From: Peptostreptococcaceae bacterium
GTDB lineage: Bacteria; Bacillota; Clostridia; Peptostreptococcales; Peptostreptococcaceae
Direction: 5' to 3'
Length of the DNA: 64,000 bases
NCBI GenBank assembly: GCA_025210335.1
Contig: JAOARY010000006.1
Location: forward strand, 1-64,000
The position numbers and the translations under genes are program-made. Below, one piece after another: positions 18,188-27,858 of this stretch (its first letter is position 1; every line of letters starts with the position of its first letter). Below the pieces are notes generated by a model. It was not told the origin of the DNA and did no database searches. It saw only the letters and a list, made by a program, of their open reading frames with translations.

Positions 18188-19306
18188 ATGAATGATGTAA
18201 TGGGAGTATTAAATTTAAGTGAAAATAATAGAGAAATACAAGAATTAACAATAGTTAGACCAATATCTGCAATACCTTTTGGTGGCAGATATAGAATAAT
18301 AGATTTTGCCTTATCTAATTTTGTAAATGCAGATATTTCAAATGTATCAATTTTTACTAATGACAAATATAGATCATTACAAGATCATATTAGCAATGGG
18401 AAACATTGGGATTTGGATAGAAAAAATGATGGACTTTTTATGTTTAATCCTATAATAGATGAATATGGACCAGTTCATTATAGAGGAGATATTCATAATT
18501 TTAAAATGACTATGGATTATTTTAAAAGAAGCAAACAAAATTATGTGATAATATCATCAAGTTATATGCTTTGTAATATTGATTTAAGAGAGTTTTATGA
18601 ATTTCATAAAGAAAGCAAAGCTGATATAACTATTATGTACAAATCAATAAATAAAGATTTAGATAGATTTATAAACTGTGATGCTTTAAATATTGATAAA
18701 AAGAATAATATTTTGAGTTTTGGTAAAAACAAATGTACTAAGGCTGAATTAGATATTTCAATGGAGATTTATATTTTAAAAAAGGATTTATTAATTGAAA
18801 TATTAGAAGAAATGATTGCTACTGGTAAAAATGAATATCTAAGAGAGGGTCTTCATGAAAGGGTAAATGAGTATAAATTCAATGCATATGAATTTAAGGG
18901 TTATTTATCTTGTATAAATAATATAGAAAATTACTATAAATCGAGTATGGATTTATTAGATATGAATATAGCAAATGAATTATTTTTCAAAAATGGACCT
19001 ATATATACAAAGATAAAAGATGAACCACCTGTTAAGTATGGTCAAAACTCAAAAGCTAAAAATTCTTTAATTGCAAATGGATGCATAATTGATGGAGAAA
19101 TAGAAAATTCTATAGTTTCAAGAAGAGTTAAAATAGGTAAAAATTGTACTATAAAGAATTCTATTCTAATGCAAAAATGTGAAATTGAAGATGATGTTTA
19201 TTTAGAAAATGTAATACTTGATAAGAATGTATTGATTACAAAAGGCAAGGAACTTATTGGTGGAGTTAAAAATCCACTTGTTATAAAGAAAAATAAAACA
19301 ATATAA
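18188..19306 (+). CDS. glgD: GlgD, regulatory paralogue of GlgC
   Basis: 372 residues, same fold as GlgC but the catalytic GGxGxRL loop at the N-terminus is missing: the protein runs from MNDVMGVLNLSENN straight to RPISAIPFGGRYRIIDF. The metal-site Asp motif is also changed (SSYMLCN where GlgC has SGDHIYK). The beta-helix end is kept. It should be non-catalytic and modulate GlgC. AGAGGGGGCTT precedes ATG; it lies 12 bases after glgC. Confidence 0.95.
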   Translation: MNDVMGVLNLSENNREIQELTIVRPISAIPFGGRYRIIDFALSNFVNADISNVSIFTNDKYRSLQDHISNGKHWDLDRKNDGLFMFNPIIDEYGPVHYRGDIHNFKMTMDYFKRSKQNYVIISSSYMLCNIDLREFYEFHKESKADITIMYKSINKDLDRFINCDALNIDKKNNILSFGKNKCTKAELDISMEIYILKKDLLIEILEEMIATGKNEYLREGLHERVNEYKFNAYEFKGYLSCINNIENYYKSSMDLLDMNIANELFFKNGPIYTKIKDEPPVKYGQNSKAKNSLIANGCIIDGEIENSIVSRRVKIGKNCTIKNSILMQKCEIEDDVYLENVILDKNVLITKGKELIGGVKNPLVIKKNKTI

Positions 19307-19318
19307 AGGGGTAGAAAA

Positions 19319-20746
19319 ATGAAAGTTTTATTTGCAACATCTGAAGCTTATCCATTTTTTAAAAGTGGAGGATTAGGAGATGTATCATTTGGGCTTCCAA
19401 ATGCACTTAGAAAAATGGATATAGATATAAGAGTTATAATGCCTAAGTATAAAGAAATTCCAGAAAAATACAAGAAGAAGTTGAAAAAAATCGCTAAATT
19501 TGAAGTCAATGTAGGTTGGAGAGAACAATATTGTGGAATTGAATATTTAGAGCTTCATGGGATTCCATTTTATTTTATAGATAATGAATATTACTTTAAA
19601 AGACCTGGTGCATATGGATATTATGATGATGCTGAGAGATTTGCATTCTTTTCAAGAGCAATAGTAGAAGCGATAAAGTATATTGATTTTATACCTAAGG
19701 TATTACATTTAAATGATTGGCAAACATCAATGGCTAGTGTTTTATTGAATGCTGATTATAGACAGTATGATGAATACAAAGATATAAAAACTATTTATAC
19801 AATTCATAATTTACGATATCAAGGAAGATATGGATTAGATATTTTGAAAGATTTATTTAATTTATCTTATGATTATTATACTAAGGACAAATTAGAATAT
19901 TATAATACTGCAAATTTTACAAAAGGTGCAATTATTGAATCAGATCTTGTGACTACGGTAAGTAAAACTTATGCAGATGAAATTAAATATGAATTTTATG
20001 GAGAAGGTTTAGATGGAATTTTAAGAGAAAAATCATATAAACTTCAAGGTGTATTAAATGGAGTTGATTATCATATATTTGATCCAAAAACAGATGATAG
20101 ATTGTATCATAAATATGATTCAAGAAATTTAAAAAATAAAGCTAAAAATAAAATGGAATTCCAAAAAGATATGGGTCTTGAAGTAAATAAGGATATACCA
20201 ATATTATTTTTTATATCTAGACTTGTAGAACAAAAAGGTGTAGATCTTATTATGCATGTTTTTGAGGAAATAATGAATCTAAATTTGCAGTTTATATTGA
20301 TTGGAACTGGGGATTATTATTATGAGGACTTTTTTAGAAGAATGGAAGAAAAATATAAAGATAAATTCAGAGGTATTATAGAGTTTAATAATACTTTAGC
20401 GCATAGAATATATGCAAGTGGAGATTTTTGTTTGATGCCTTCTAAATTTGAACCTTGTGGTCTTACGCAGTTAATAGCTTTAAAATATGGATCATTACCA
20501 ATAGTAAGAGAAACAGGAGGATTAAAAGATACAATAACTCCTTATAATGAATATACTAAGGAAGGTAATGGTTTTAGTTTTTCAAATTATAATGCACATG
20601 ATATGCTTTATAAGGTAAAAGATGCAATTAATTTATATAATGACAAAAAAGAGTTTAAAAGAATGGTTAAAAACGCGATGGATTGCGATTTTAGCTGGAA
20701 ACAGTCAGCTTTGGAATATAAAAATGTTTATGAGTCTTTATTTTAG
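19319..20746 (+). CDS. glgA: Glycogen synthase (ADP-glucose)
   Basis: GT5 glycosyltransferase that extends alpha-1,4-glucan from ADP-glucose. 475 residues, normal length, GT-B fold: N-terminal KSGGLGDV (Lys15 and following residues bind ADP-glucose), HLNDWQTSM, VSKTYADEI, and C-terminal FISRLVEQKGVDL and the EPCGLTQLIALKYG motif with the conserved Glu. ATG 19319 follows AAAGGGGTAG. It lies 12 bases after glgD, inside the operon. Confidence 0.97.
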   Translation: MKVLFATSEAYPFFKSGGLGDVSFGLPNALRKMDIDIRVIMPKYKEIPEKYKKKLKKIAKFEVNVGWREQYCGIEYLELHGIPFYFIDNEYYFKRPGAYGYYDDAERFAFFSRAIVEAIKYIDFIPKVLHLNDWQTSMASVLLNADYRQYDEYKDIKTIYTIHNLRYQGRYGLDILKDLFNLSYDYYTKDKLEYYNTANFTKGAIIESDLVTTVSKTYADEIKYEFYGEGLDGILREKSYKLQGVLNGVDYHIFDPKTDDRLYHKYDSRNLKNKAKNKMEFQKDMGLEVNKDIPILFFISRLVEQKGVDLIMHVFEEIMNLNLQFILIGTGDYYYEDFFRRMEEKYKDKFRGIIEFNNTLAHRIYASGDFCLMPSKFEPCGLTQLIALKYGSLPIVRETGGLKDTITPYNEYTKEGNGFSFSNYNAHDMLYKVKDAINLYNDKKEFKRMVKNAMDCDFSWKQSALEYKNVYESLF

Positions 20747-20772
20747 TGTTTTAATTCATTGGAGGTTTTTTG

Positions 20773-23202
20773 ATGAGAATAAGTAAGGAACAAGTAAAAA
20801 ATGATTTTTTAAGAAAGCTTAGAACTTTATATACAAAAGACTTAGAAGACAGTACAACATTTGAAAAATACTATTCTTTAGGAAGTGTATTAAAAGAATA
20901 TGTAAGTGAAAATTGGATAATGACCAATAAAAATTATATAGAACATGATGAAAAACAAGTATATTATTTTTCTATAGAATTTTTACTTGGAAAATTATTA
21001 TCAAATAATTTAATGAACTTAGGCATAAAAGGTGTTTGTAAGGAAGCTCTTTTAGATTTAGATATAGATATTGAGGATTTAATAGAAGTAGAAAAAGACC
21101 CAGGTCTTGGTAATGGTGGACTTGGAAGACTTGCAGCTTGTTTTTTAGATTCTATGGCAGCTACTTTAATACCAGGTCATGGTTGTGGAATAAGATATAA
21201 AAAAGGTTTGTTCGAGCAAAAAATAGTAGATGGATATCAAGTTGAATTTCCAGAAACATGGCTTCAAACCGAAAATGTTTGGGAAACTAAAAGACCTGAT
21301 AAAATGGTTAAGGTTAAATTTGGTGGAAAAATAGATTACAAAGAAGTTGATGGTAGATTACAATTTGAACATAAGGACTATGAAGTTATAAATGCAATTC
21401 CTTATGACACTCCAATAATTGGATATAAAAATACAACAGTAAACACACTTAGACTTTGGAGTGCAGAACCTTGTGAAGGTGATTTTGATTTTTCTTCATT
21501 TAGTAGAGGAGATTATGTTAAAGCATTTGAAAATAAATACTTAGCAGAATCTATTTCACAGGTTTTATACCCTGATGATTCAATCGAAGAAGGTAGATAT
21601 TTAAGACTTAAACAAGAATATTTCTTAGTTTCAGCTGGTCTTCAAAGTATAATAAGAACTTATAAAAAAAGAGGAAAAAATATAGATGATTTGGATGAAT
21701 ATATAGCTATTCATATCAATGATACGCATCCTGCACTTGCAGTACCAGAACTTATGAGAATATTATTAGATGAAGAAGGTCTATCTTGGGAGGAAGCTAG
21801 AAGAATAACTACAAATGTTATATCTTATACAAATCATACAATTATGGCTGAAGCTCTTGAAAAATGGCCTATTGATATGTTTAGAAATTTACTTCCTAGA
21901 ATATTTATGATAATAGAAGAAATTAACTTAAGATTCTGTGATGAAATTAGACTTAAATATCCAAGAAATGAAGAGATGGTTAGAAGAATGTCTATAATAG
22001 AAGATGGTTCTGTAAAAATGGCACATCTTGCAATAGCTGCAAGTCACAGTGTAAATGGTGTAGCTAAAATTCATACAGAAATTCTTAAAAAGCAAGAGCT
22101 TAGAGATTTTTATAATCTTTATCCATTTAAATTTAATAATAAGACAAATGGGATAACTCATAGAAGATGGTTATTAAATGCCAATCCAAAACTTGCAAAT
22201 TTAATTAGTGAAACTATTGGTATGGGTTGGGTTAGATATCCTACTAATTTAGAAAATTTATTAAAGCATAATAATAAATCTTTAAGAGATGAAATTTATA
22301 ATATTAAACAAGATAATAAAATACTTTTAGCAAATAAAATAAAAGATAAATACAATATAAATATAGATCCAAATTCTATATTTGATATTCAAGTAAAAAG
22401 ACTCCATGAATATAAAAGACAGGTATTAAATATACTTCATATACTTCATTTATATAATGAACTTATAGAAAATCCTAATATGGACATAGTTCCTAGAACA
22501 TTTTTATTTGGAGCTAAAGCAGCACCGTCTTATCATATTGCAAAACAAACTATAAAGCTCATAAATACTGTTGGGGAAAAAATAAATAATGATAAGAGAA
22601 TTAAAGATAGAATAAAAGTAGTATTTTTAGAAAATTATAATGTAACATTGGCTGAAAAAATAATACCTTCTGCAAATATCAGTGAACAGATTTCAACTGC
22701 TACAAAAGAAGCTTCAGGAACTGGTAATATGAAATTTATGATGAATGGAGCCATAACTTTAGGAACTTTAGATGGTGCGAATATAGAAATAAATGATAAA
22801 GTAAAAAATGATAATATTATTATATTTGGGATGAATGAAAAAGAAGTACTTGAATATTATAGAAATGGTTCTTATCATTCTAGAGAATTTTACAATAATG
22901 ATCCTAGAATAAAAAGAGTTTTAGACCAACTTATAAATGGATTTTTGGGAGATACAGCAGAAGAGTTTATGAGTATATACGATTCATTATTAAAATACAA
23001 TGATGAATATTTTGTATTAAAAGATTTTGAATCATATATAGAGGCACATAAAAAAGTTGACTCAATGTATAGGAATTTAGACAGTTGGAATGAAAAATGT
23101 CTTGTTAATATAGCTAAATCAGGAGTATTTTCAAGTGATAGAACTATATATGAATATGCAACTGGAATATGGAATGTAAAGTCTTTAACAAGACAACTAT
23201 AA
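20773..23202 (+). CDS. glgP: Glycogen phosphorylase
   Basis: Releases glucose-1-phosphate from glycogen; 809 residues. PLP enzyme of family GT35 with the cofactor Lys at about 654 in EASGTGNMKFMMNG; DPGLGNGGLGRLA and VKRLHEYKRQ are clear. ATG 20773 lies 7 bases after GGAGG; the TTG just before it is less likely. Last catalytic gene of the operon, which therefore holds both synthesis and breakdown but no debranching enzyme (glgX or pullulanase) in the window. Confidence 0.96.
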   Translation: MRISKEQVKNDFLRKLRTLYTKDLEDSTTFEKYYSLGSVLKEYVSENWIMTNKNYIEHDEKQVYYFSIEFLLGKLLSNNLMNLGIKGVCKEALLDLDIDIEDLIEVEKDPGLGNGGLGRLAACFLDSMAATLIPGHGCGIRYKKGLFEQKIVDGYQVEFPETWLQTENVWETKRPDKMVKVKFGGKIDYKEVDGRLQFEHKDYEVINAIPYDTPIIGYKNTTVNTLRLWSAEPCEGDFDFSSFSRGDYVKAFENKYLAESISQVLYPDDSIEEGRYLRLKQEYFLVSAGLQSIIRTYKKRGKNIDDLDEYIAIHINDTHPALAVPELMRILLDEEGLSWEEARRITTNVISYTNHTIMAEALEKWPIDMFRNLLPRIFMIIEEINLRFCDEIRLKYPRNEEMVRRMSIIEDGSVKMAHLAIAASHSVNGVAKIHTEILKKQELRDFYNLYPFKFNNKTNGITHRRWLLNANPKLANLISETIGMGWVRYPTNLENLLKHNNKSLRDEIYNIKQDNKILLANKIKDKYNINIDPNSIFDIQVKRLHEYKRQVLNILHILHLYNELIENPNMDIVPRTFLFGAKAAPSYHIAKQTIKLINTVGEKINNDKRIKDRIKVVFLENYNVTLAEKIIPSANISEQISTATKEASGTGNMKFMMNGAITLGTLDGANIEINDKVKNDNIIIFGMNEKEVLEYYRNGSYHSREFYNNDPRIKRVLDQLINGFLGDTAEEFMSIYDSLLKYNDEYFVLKDFESYIEAHKKVDSMYRNLDSWNEKCLVNIAKSGVFSSDRTIYEYATGIWNVKSLTRQL

Positions 23203-23294
23203 GTAAATCCTATTAATTTATATAATTTATTAGTATAATAAATTTAGAATGTTTAAAAAATATTCTAATATATACAAAGAAAGAGGGAAGAAAA

Positions 23295-23534
23295 TTGAGA
23301 GCAAATTTTATTAAAGTGGAAGATATAAATGGATTTGTTGAATTTGTATCAAAATTAAAGGGTAAAGTTTATTTAAAATCAGGAGAATACAAGGTTAATG
23401 CAAAGTCTATAATAGGAGCAATGTATATAATAAATGAAAATCCTGAAAATGTAATTGTTGAAGTTGAAGATGATGAAGAGAAAAAAGCTGTTTTGAATTT
23501 CCTAATGCAAGGATCACATTTGTCGAATGATTAA
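23295..23534 (+). CDS. HPr-family protein lacking the active-site histidine
   Basis: 79 residues with the HPr length and fold pattern. The region that in HPr reads GxHARPA reads DINGFVEFV here, so there is no phosphorylatable His. The site matching HPr Ser46 is kept (Ser38 in AKSIIGAM). That combination is known from Crh-like regulators, which act only after HPr kinase modifies the Ser. TTG 23295 follows AAAGAGGGAAG. It lies 92 bases after glgP and before a terminator, so it may be read with the glycogen operon. A role in carbon regulation is inferred. Confidence 0.8.
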   Translation: MRANFIKVEDINGFVEFVSKLKGKVYLKSGEYKVNAKSIIGAMYIINENPENVIVEVEDDEEKKAVLNFLMQGSHLSND

Positions 23535-23572
23535 GATGTTCATTCGTTTTATTTAGATAATTAAAGGGATAA

Positions 23573-23609
23573 GAAGGATTATCTAAGCTACTTAGATAGT
23601 CCTTTTTTT
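23573..23609 (+). terminator. Terminator after the glycogen/HPr-like genes
   Basis: Stem AAGGATTATCTAAG / CTTAGATAGTCCTT with loop CTA, then seven T. Confidence 0.88.
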
Positions 23610-23650
23610 AACATTTATTAATAAATTTTATTTATATAGGATTATGGTTG

Positions 23651-23705
23651 GATTTAAATTAATTATATAAAATGATATAATCGTTTTATATAATTAATTT
23701 AAATC
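23651..23705 (+). promoter_or_regulatory. 22-bp perfect palindrome centred on a -10 box
   Basis: Arms 23651-23672 and 23684-23705 are exact reverse complements around an 11-base centre TGATATAATCG that contains TATAAT (23676-23681). A TTTAAA lies 17 bp upstream as a possible -35. It is 54 bases before the HD-GYP-like gene. Because a transcript starting here would carry only half the stem, action on DNA (operator) seems likelier than an RNA hairpin, unless read-through from upstream is the target. Confidence 0.65.
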
Positions 23706-23758
23706 TTAAATACAAGTTATAGCAATATTATATTAGAGGAAATTAAGAGGTGTTTATT

Positions 23759-24883
23759 ATGAAAAGAGTTCCTATAGATAAAATTAAAGCGGGTATGGTC
23801 ATAAATAAAGATGTATTAGGAATTAATGGAACTATGCTTCTTTATAAGGGATATATGATAGAAAATGAGATGCTTTTAAAGAAATTGCTTTTAAATCATA
23901 ATATTGAAGAGATTGAGATAAAATCAGAGGAAGAGACTAATATAAATTCATCAAACTTGGTGAAAACTAAGATAAATAAAGATGAAGAGATATCAAAAGA
24001 TGATTTATTAAAAATTCAAAGAGAGCTTGAAGTAACAGAGTTTAAAGAGAGCTTTGAAGAAGTTGTAGATCATTTAAAAACTGATTTTCAAGATATAATT
24101 GATGGAAAAGAAGTTGAAAAAGATGAACTTCAAAAAAGGACTCAAATAGCTTGGGATTATGACAACAAAGCTTTTAGTATCTTGCAATTTATTTCAAAAA
24201 TAAAAAATGAAAACTTTTCTGTATATGCACATTCTACAAATTTAGCTTTAATAAGCTATACAATAGGAAAGTGGATTAATTTAGACAAAGAACAATTGGA
24301 AGAATTAACATTGAGTGCATTACTTTCAGACATAGGAAGATATAAGGTTTTGGAAGAACTTGTTGAGAATATTGGTTATGACGAAGAAAAACAAAGAGAG
24401 CTTATGAACAAGTATCCAAAATATAGTTATGAATTGATACAAGATATGAATTTTATATCAAAGGATGTAAAAGATGCTGTGCTATATCATAATGAGAGAT
24501 ATGATGGTAGTGGATATCCTGGTATATTAAGCAAAGATGATATACCTTTATATTCAAGAATCATAGCTATTGCTATTGTTTATGATACATTAACATCAGA
24601 AACTTCTTATAGAAAGAAAAACACTCCATTTGATGCAATAAGAATATTAGAAACTGAATATGTAGAAAAATTAGATATTAAAATATTATATAATTTTTTA
24701 CACAGAATAGGTTCTTCTTTTGTAGGAAGTGAAGTAAAACTTTCAGATGGTAGAATTGGAGAAGTAGTATTTGTTCCAGAAGAAGGAATATATAAGCCAT
24801 ATATAAGAATAAAAAATACAAATGAAATTTTAAATCTAAATAATAAAGAATATAGAAATATAAATGTAACAGATATGATTTAA
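23759..24883 (+). CDS. Degenerate HD-GYP domain protein
   Basis: 374 residues: N-terminal DUF3391-like region (KRVPIDKIKAGMVINKDV), an acidic middle, then an HD-GYP domain (about 150-310). HD-GYP enzymes hydrolyse cyclic di-GMP with a two- or three-metal site. Here HDIGK reads SDIGR (Ser190-Arg194), the HPxxG His is Tyr219, the HH pair is Tyr243-His244, and the Asp of aDvyDA is Ile273; DGSGYP itself is kept. Loss of several ligands predicts no phosphodiesterase activity; a binding or scaffold role is likelier. ATG 23759 follows AAGAGGTG. recX follows 15 bases later. Confidence 0.85.
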   Translation: MKRVPIDKIKAGMVINKDVLGINGTMLLYKGYMIENEMLLKKLLLNHNIEEIEIKSEEETNINSSNLVKTKINKDEEISKDDLLKIQRELEVTEFKESFEEVVDHLKTDFQDIIDGKEVEKDELQKRTQIAWDYDNKAFSILQFISKIKNENFSVYAHSTNLALISYTIGKWINLDKEQLEELTLSALLSDIGRYKVLEELVENIGYDEEKQRELMNKYPKYSYELIQDMNFISKDVKDAVLYHNERYDGSGYPGILSKDDIPLYSRIIAIAIVYDTLTSETSYRKKNTPFDAIRILETEYVEKLDIKILYNFLHRIGSSFVGSEVKLSDGRIGEVVFVPEEGIYKPYIRIKNTNEILNLNNKEYRNINVTDMI

Positions 24884-24898
24884 AAAGGAGATTTTTTC

Positions 24899-25372
24899 TT
24901 GAACGACAAAAAAAAGAATTTTGATAAAGCTAAAAATTATGCTCTTTATATTCTTAATTTTAGAGATTATACAAAAAAGCAAATGAGAGATAAATTAAGA
25001 AATAAAGAATATGAAGACGATATAGTAGATGAAATTATAAAATTTCTTTTAGATTATAAATTATTAAATGATGATAATTTAGGCAGAAGAATGACCAGAG
25101 ATAAATCAAAATTAAATAGATACGGAAAAAATAAAATAAAGCTATATTTACAAAATAAAGGAATAGATAAAAATTTGGCAAAAGAAATTGTTGAGGATGA
25201 AATTGCTGATGATAAGGAATATGAAAATGCTTATTACAATGGGATAAAAAAATATAAAAAAGTAAAAGATGATCCAAAGGCATATGAAAAAGTTGCAAGA
25301 TTTTTATCGTATAAAGGTTTTGAATATAGCGTTATAAAAAAAGTCTTAAATGAACTATTTAAAAGAGACTAA
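24899..25372 (+). CDS. recX: Regulatory protein RecX
   Basis: 157 residues, made of three-helix RecX repeats (YALYILNFRDYTKKQMRDKL, then DEIIKFLLDYKLLND and YGKNKIKLYLQNKGI). RecX caps RecA filaments and tempers recombination and the SOS response. Start is TTG 24899, ten bases after AAAAGGAG. recA is not in the window; here recX is coupled to the HD-GYP-like gene. Short family with weak motifs, but the repeat pattern and length fit well. Confidence 0.85.
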   Translation: MNDKKKNFDKAKNYALYILNFRDYTKKQMRDKLRNKEYEDDIVDEIIKFLLDYKLLNDDNLGRRMTRDKSKLNRYGKNKIKLYLQNKGIDKNLAKEIVEDEIADDKEYENAYYNGIKKYKKVKDDPKAYEKVARFLSYKGFEYSVIKKVLNELFKRD

Positions 25373-25448
25373 TTTTTTATGATTTTAAAATTATAAATAT
25401 ATATTTAATAAATATATATTTATATATTATATAAATTAAAAATAAATT

Positions 25449-25499
25449 AAAGGTTATATAAAATATAATTGTACAATAATATTTTATATAACCTTTTTA
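25449..25499. terminator. Bidirectional terminator between recX and the minus-strand operon
   Basis: Exact 18-bp arms starting AAAGGTTATATAAAATAT (25449-25466 and 25479-25496); the loop holds a further palindrome ATTGTACAAT. A-tract and T-tract flank the stem, so it can stop both converging transcripts. Confidence 0.88.
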
Positions 25500-25512
25500 T
25501 ATAGGATGTATT

Positions 25513-26559
25513 TTAAATAAGATATTTTTCTATATTTTTTGCAAATATTTTAGATTTATAATCTATATTACAAACATCATAAATAGAATTAGGTTCATAA
25601 GCTATTGTGTGTGTGCAAAAATTTGCTGGAAGAAAAAAACCTTTATTTATACATAATGCATCTATAAGCTGTTTTGCTAAAGAATCTGATCCTGAATTTC
25701 CAGATACAATTATTGAGTAAAGTGCTTTATTATAAAAATTGATATTTCGATAAAGTGCTGTAAGTCTATTTATAACAGCCATTAAGTTTGCTGAAATAGA
25801 ATCATTATAATTGGGACATAAAAAAACTACAGAATTTGCTTTTTCAATTTCAGGGAAGATTTCTTTTATCATAAATCCTCCGTAATAACAACTTTTTTGT
25901 TTGCTATAATACATGCACATTTTATAACTACATCCTATGCAATCTAAAACTGTTCCATTTTCAACATGTAATTCTTTTATATGTATATTGTCATCTAAAT
26001 TACTTTTTATTTTATTCCAAAACCCTAAAGTATTAGAAGTTTTTTTAGAACTAGAATGTAATACACAAATATTTTTATCATATTTTTTAACATAATTATA
26101 TTCAAGAATTCTTTGTATAAGCTGTTGGCTAAAATCTACAAAAATATCTTCCAAGGGAATTTGTAAGCTTTTTTGCCATGTTAAAAAATTTTTATAATCT
26201 TTAGTTTTTTCAATCATGGGATGACCGATAAAAGAGCATTTTAATGAATTTGCTAAATATATTAAATTAGATGCAAATGATTTTGTATATAAACTAGAAT
26301 CACTCATTATTATTAAGCTTCCAATGCTATTTTCAAAATCCATATTTAAATTTTTTATTTTTAATAAAAAATTTAAAATATAATCATCATATCCAATTTC
26401 ATTTAATTTAGCTATAAATAAAATTCTTTTATTCTTTAGAGTATTTTTATCTAAACTATCTAAATTAATTTCTTTATAATTAATATTACTTAATATTTTA
26501 TTTTTTATTATATATTGATTTATAATTTCTTTATTAGCAATTATAGATAGCTTTTTCAA
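25513..26559 (-). CDS. Flavodoxin-like NAD(P)H oxidoreductase with N-terminal extension
   Basis: 348 residues. The N-terminal half (about 1-160) is unrecognised. The C-terminal half looks like the NADPH-dependent FMN reductase / iron-sulfur flavoprotein fold: phosphate loop HSSSKKTSNTLGFW, then DCIGCSYKMCMYYSKQKSC with a Cys-rich stretch, then VVFLCPNYNDSISANLMAVINR. The cysteines may bind a cluster or be redox active. Start is TTG 26559 after AGGTGGTG, which overlaps the stop of the upstream gene. It is the last gene of the operon headed by the giant fusion protein, so it may provide a redox step there. Substrate unknown. Confidence 0.75.
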   Translation of the reverse strand: MKKLSIIANKEIINQYIIKNKILSNINYKEINLDSLDKNTLKNKRILFIAKLNEIGYDDYILNFLLKIKNLNMDFENSIGSLIIMSDSSLYTKSFASNLIYLANSLKCSFIGHPMIEKTKDYKNFLTWQKSLQIPLEDIFVDFSQQLIQRILEYNYVKKYDKNICVLHSSSKKTSNTLGFWNKIKSNLDDNIHIKELHVENGTVLDCIGCSYKMCMYYSKQKSCYYGGFMIKEIFPEIEKANSVVFLCPNYNDSISANLMAVINRLTALYRNINFYNKALYSIIVSGNSGSDSLAKQLIDALCINKGFFLPANFCTHTIAYEPNSIYDVCNIDYKSKIFAKNIEKYLI

Positions 26560-26574
26560 AAGTTACACCACCTA

Positions 26575-27822
26575 CTATATTATTTTTGATATATTTTCAT
26601 AAGAAATTTTTATTCTTTGATATAAATCATCATCTAAATTAAGAGATTCTATTTTATTAGTATTTTTAATTCTTTTATTTTTGCATCCATAAAAACTATC
26701 CTTAAAATAAATAGCTGAATAATTCCATTTTCCTTTTAAGGTATTTATAATACTTATTGCACCAGAGGATAAAGCAGGAGCTATAAAAGGTTTAAAACCA
26801 ACATCTCGAACAACTAAATTTGCTTTTATAGCATCTTGTGTAAGATTTATTGATATATCATTATTGTAATTAGTAATACTGTTTGCAATTACTAATTCTT
26901 TACCATGTGAACCAAAAGCTCGACCTTCTTTGTAAAAATTTAAAGATTCTTTATAGTTTTTACTATAGAAATTTGCTCTAGCATTCATAACACCAAGGCC
27001 AAATCCAATTATATTTTCACTAGGTATTCCATTGTAATCAAATTCATCTTTAGAATTTGTATTTGAAGATAGATAGAGGCTTTTACAAAGAGGTTCAATT
27101 GGATCTGAAACAACACAAAACAAATTCTTGTAATTATTATTTCTTGCCATCTTTCCGAAATTATTTATTATAGATGAATTCTTTTTGAATTGTGCCATCC
27201 TAACATCATCAACTTTTTCTCCAACTTTAGGAATATAAGCAGATATACAAAAAATAACAACATCACTATTAAATATTTCATCTTCTTTTATTATTTCTAT
27301 TTGAGGATACTCTAAATCATCAAAAGCATCATATATTTGAGATGCTTCATAATACCATCTTTTGCAATTGTTTAAATTCAAATCATATAATTTGATTTTA
27401 CTAAATAAGGAAGGAGCAAGTAACATAAGTCCACTGAGTAATGTCCCACCAACATCACCCAGTCCTAATATTGTTATTTCATATTTTTCTTTTTTAATAT
27501 CCATATTAATAGAATCCATAAAGTTTTTATGATTTGTATTTATAACTTTTATTTTTTCATCATTTAATTTCTTTTTTAAAGAATTATCTAAATCAATATC
27601 TTTATCAAATAAATTTGTATTAAGAAGATAAATGCCCTCTTCTTTTAAGTGCATCATAAAAGGTGAATTTGGTATATAACTTCTCTTGATTTTATTAATA
27701 TCCTCTTTGATAAGATAATAATAAAATTCACCTTTTATAAAATCATCTTTGCTTATTTGTGAAAATTCATCGTATTTTAATTTTGAAAATAAATATTTAT
27801 TATTATATTTGTAATAATACAT
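26575..27822 (-). CDS. Lactate/malate dehydrogenase-like Rossmann protein
   Basis: 415 residues. About 110 residues of unknown N-terminal sequence precede a Rossmann fold with ITILGLGDVGGTL, an acidic beta-2 end (LYDLN), VVIFCISAY, VRMAQFKKNSSII, CVVSDPIEPL and GSHGKELV. These match in order the landmarks of the lactate/malate dehydrogenase family (GxGxxG, DVVVITAG, active-site Arg, SNPVD, EHGDS), but each is altered, so substrate is probably not lactate or malate. ATG 27822 follows AGGAGGGC. It lies 36 bases after the giant fusion gene and 15 bases before the flavodoxin-like gene. Confidence 0.75.
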   Translation of the reverse strand: MYYYKYNNKYLFSKLKYDEFSQISKDDFIKGEFYYYLIKEDINKIKRSYIPNSPFMMHLKEEGIYLLNTNLFDKDIDLDNSLKKKLNDEKIKVINTNHKNFMDSINMDIKKEKYEITILGLGDVGGTLLSGLMLLAPSLFSKIKLYDLNLNNCKRWYYEASQIYDAFDDLEYPQIEIIKEDEIFNSDVVIFCISAYIPKVGEKVDDVRMAQFKKNSSIINNFGKMARNNNYKNLFCVVSDPIEPLCKSLYLSSNTNSKDEFDYNGIPSENIIGFGLGVMNARANFYSKNYKESLNFYKEGRAFGSHGKELVIANSITNYNNDISINLTQDAIKANLVVRDVGFKPFIAPALSSGAISIINTLKGKWNYSAIYFKDSFYGCKNKRIKNTNKIESLNLDDDLYQRIKISYENISKII

Positions 27823-27858
27823 ATCAAGCCCTCCTGTTATGATTTATAAATTTATATT

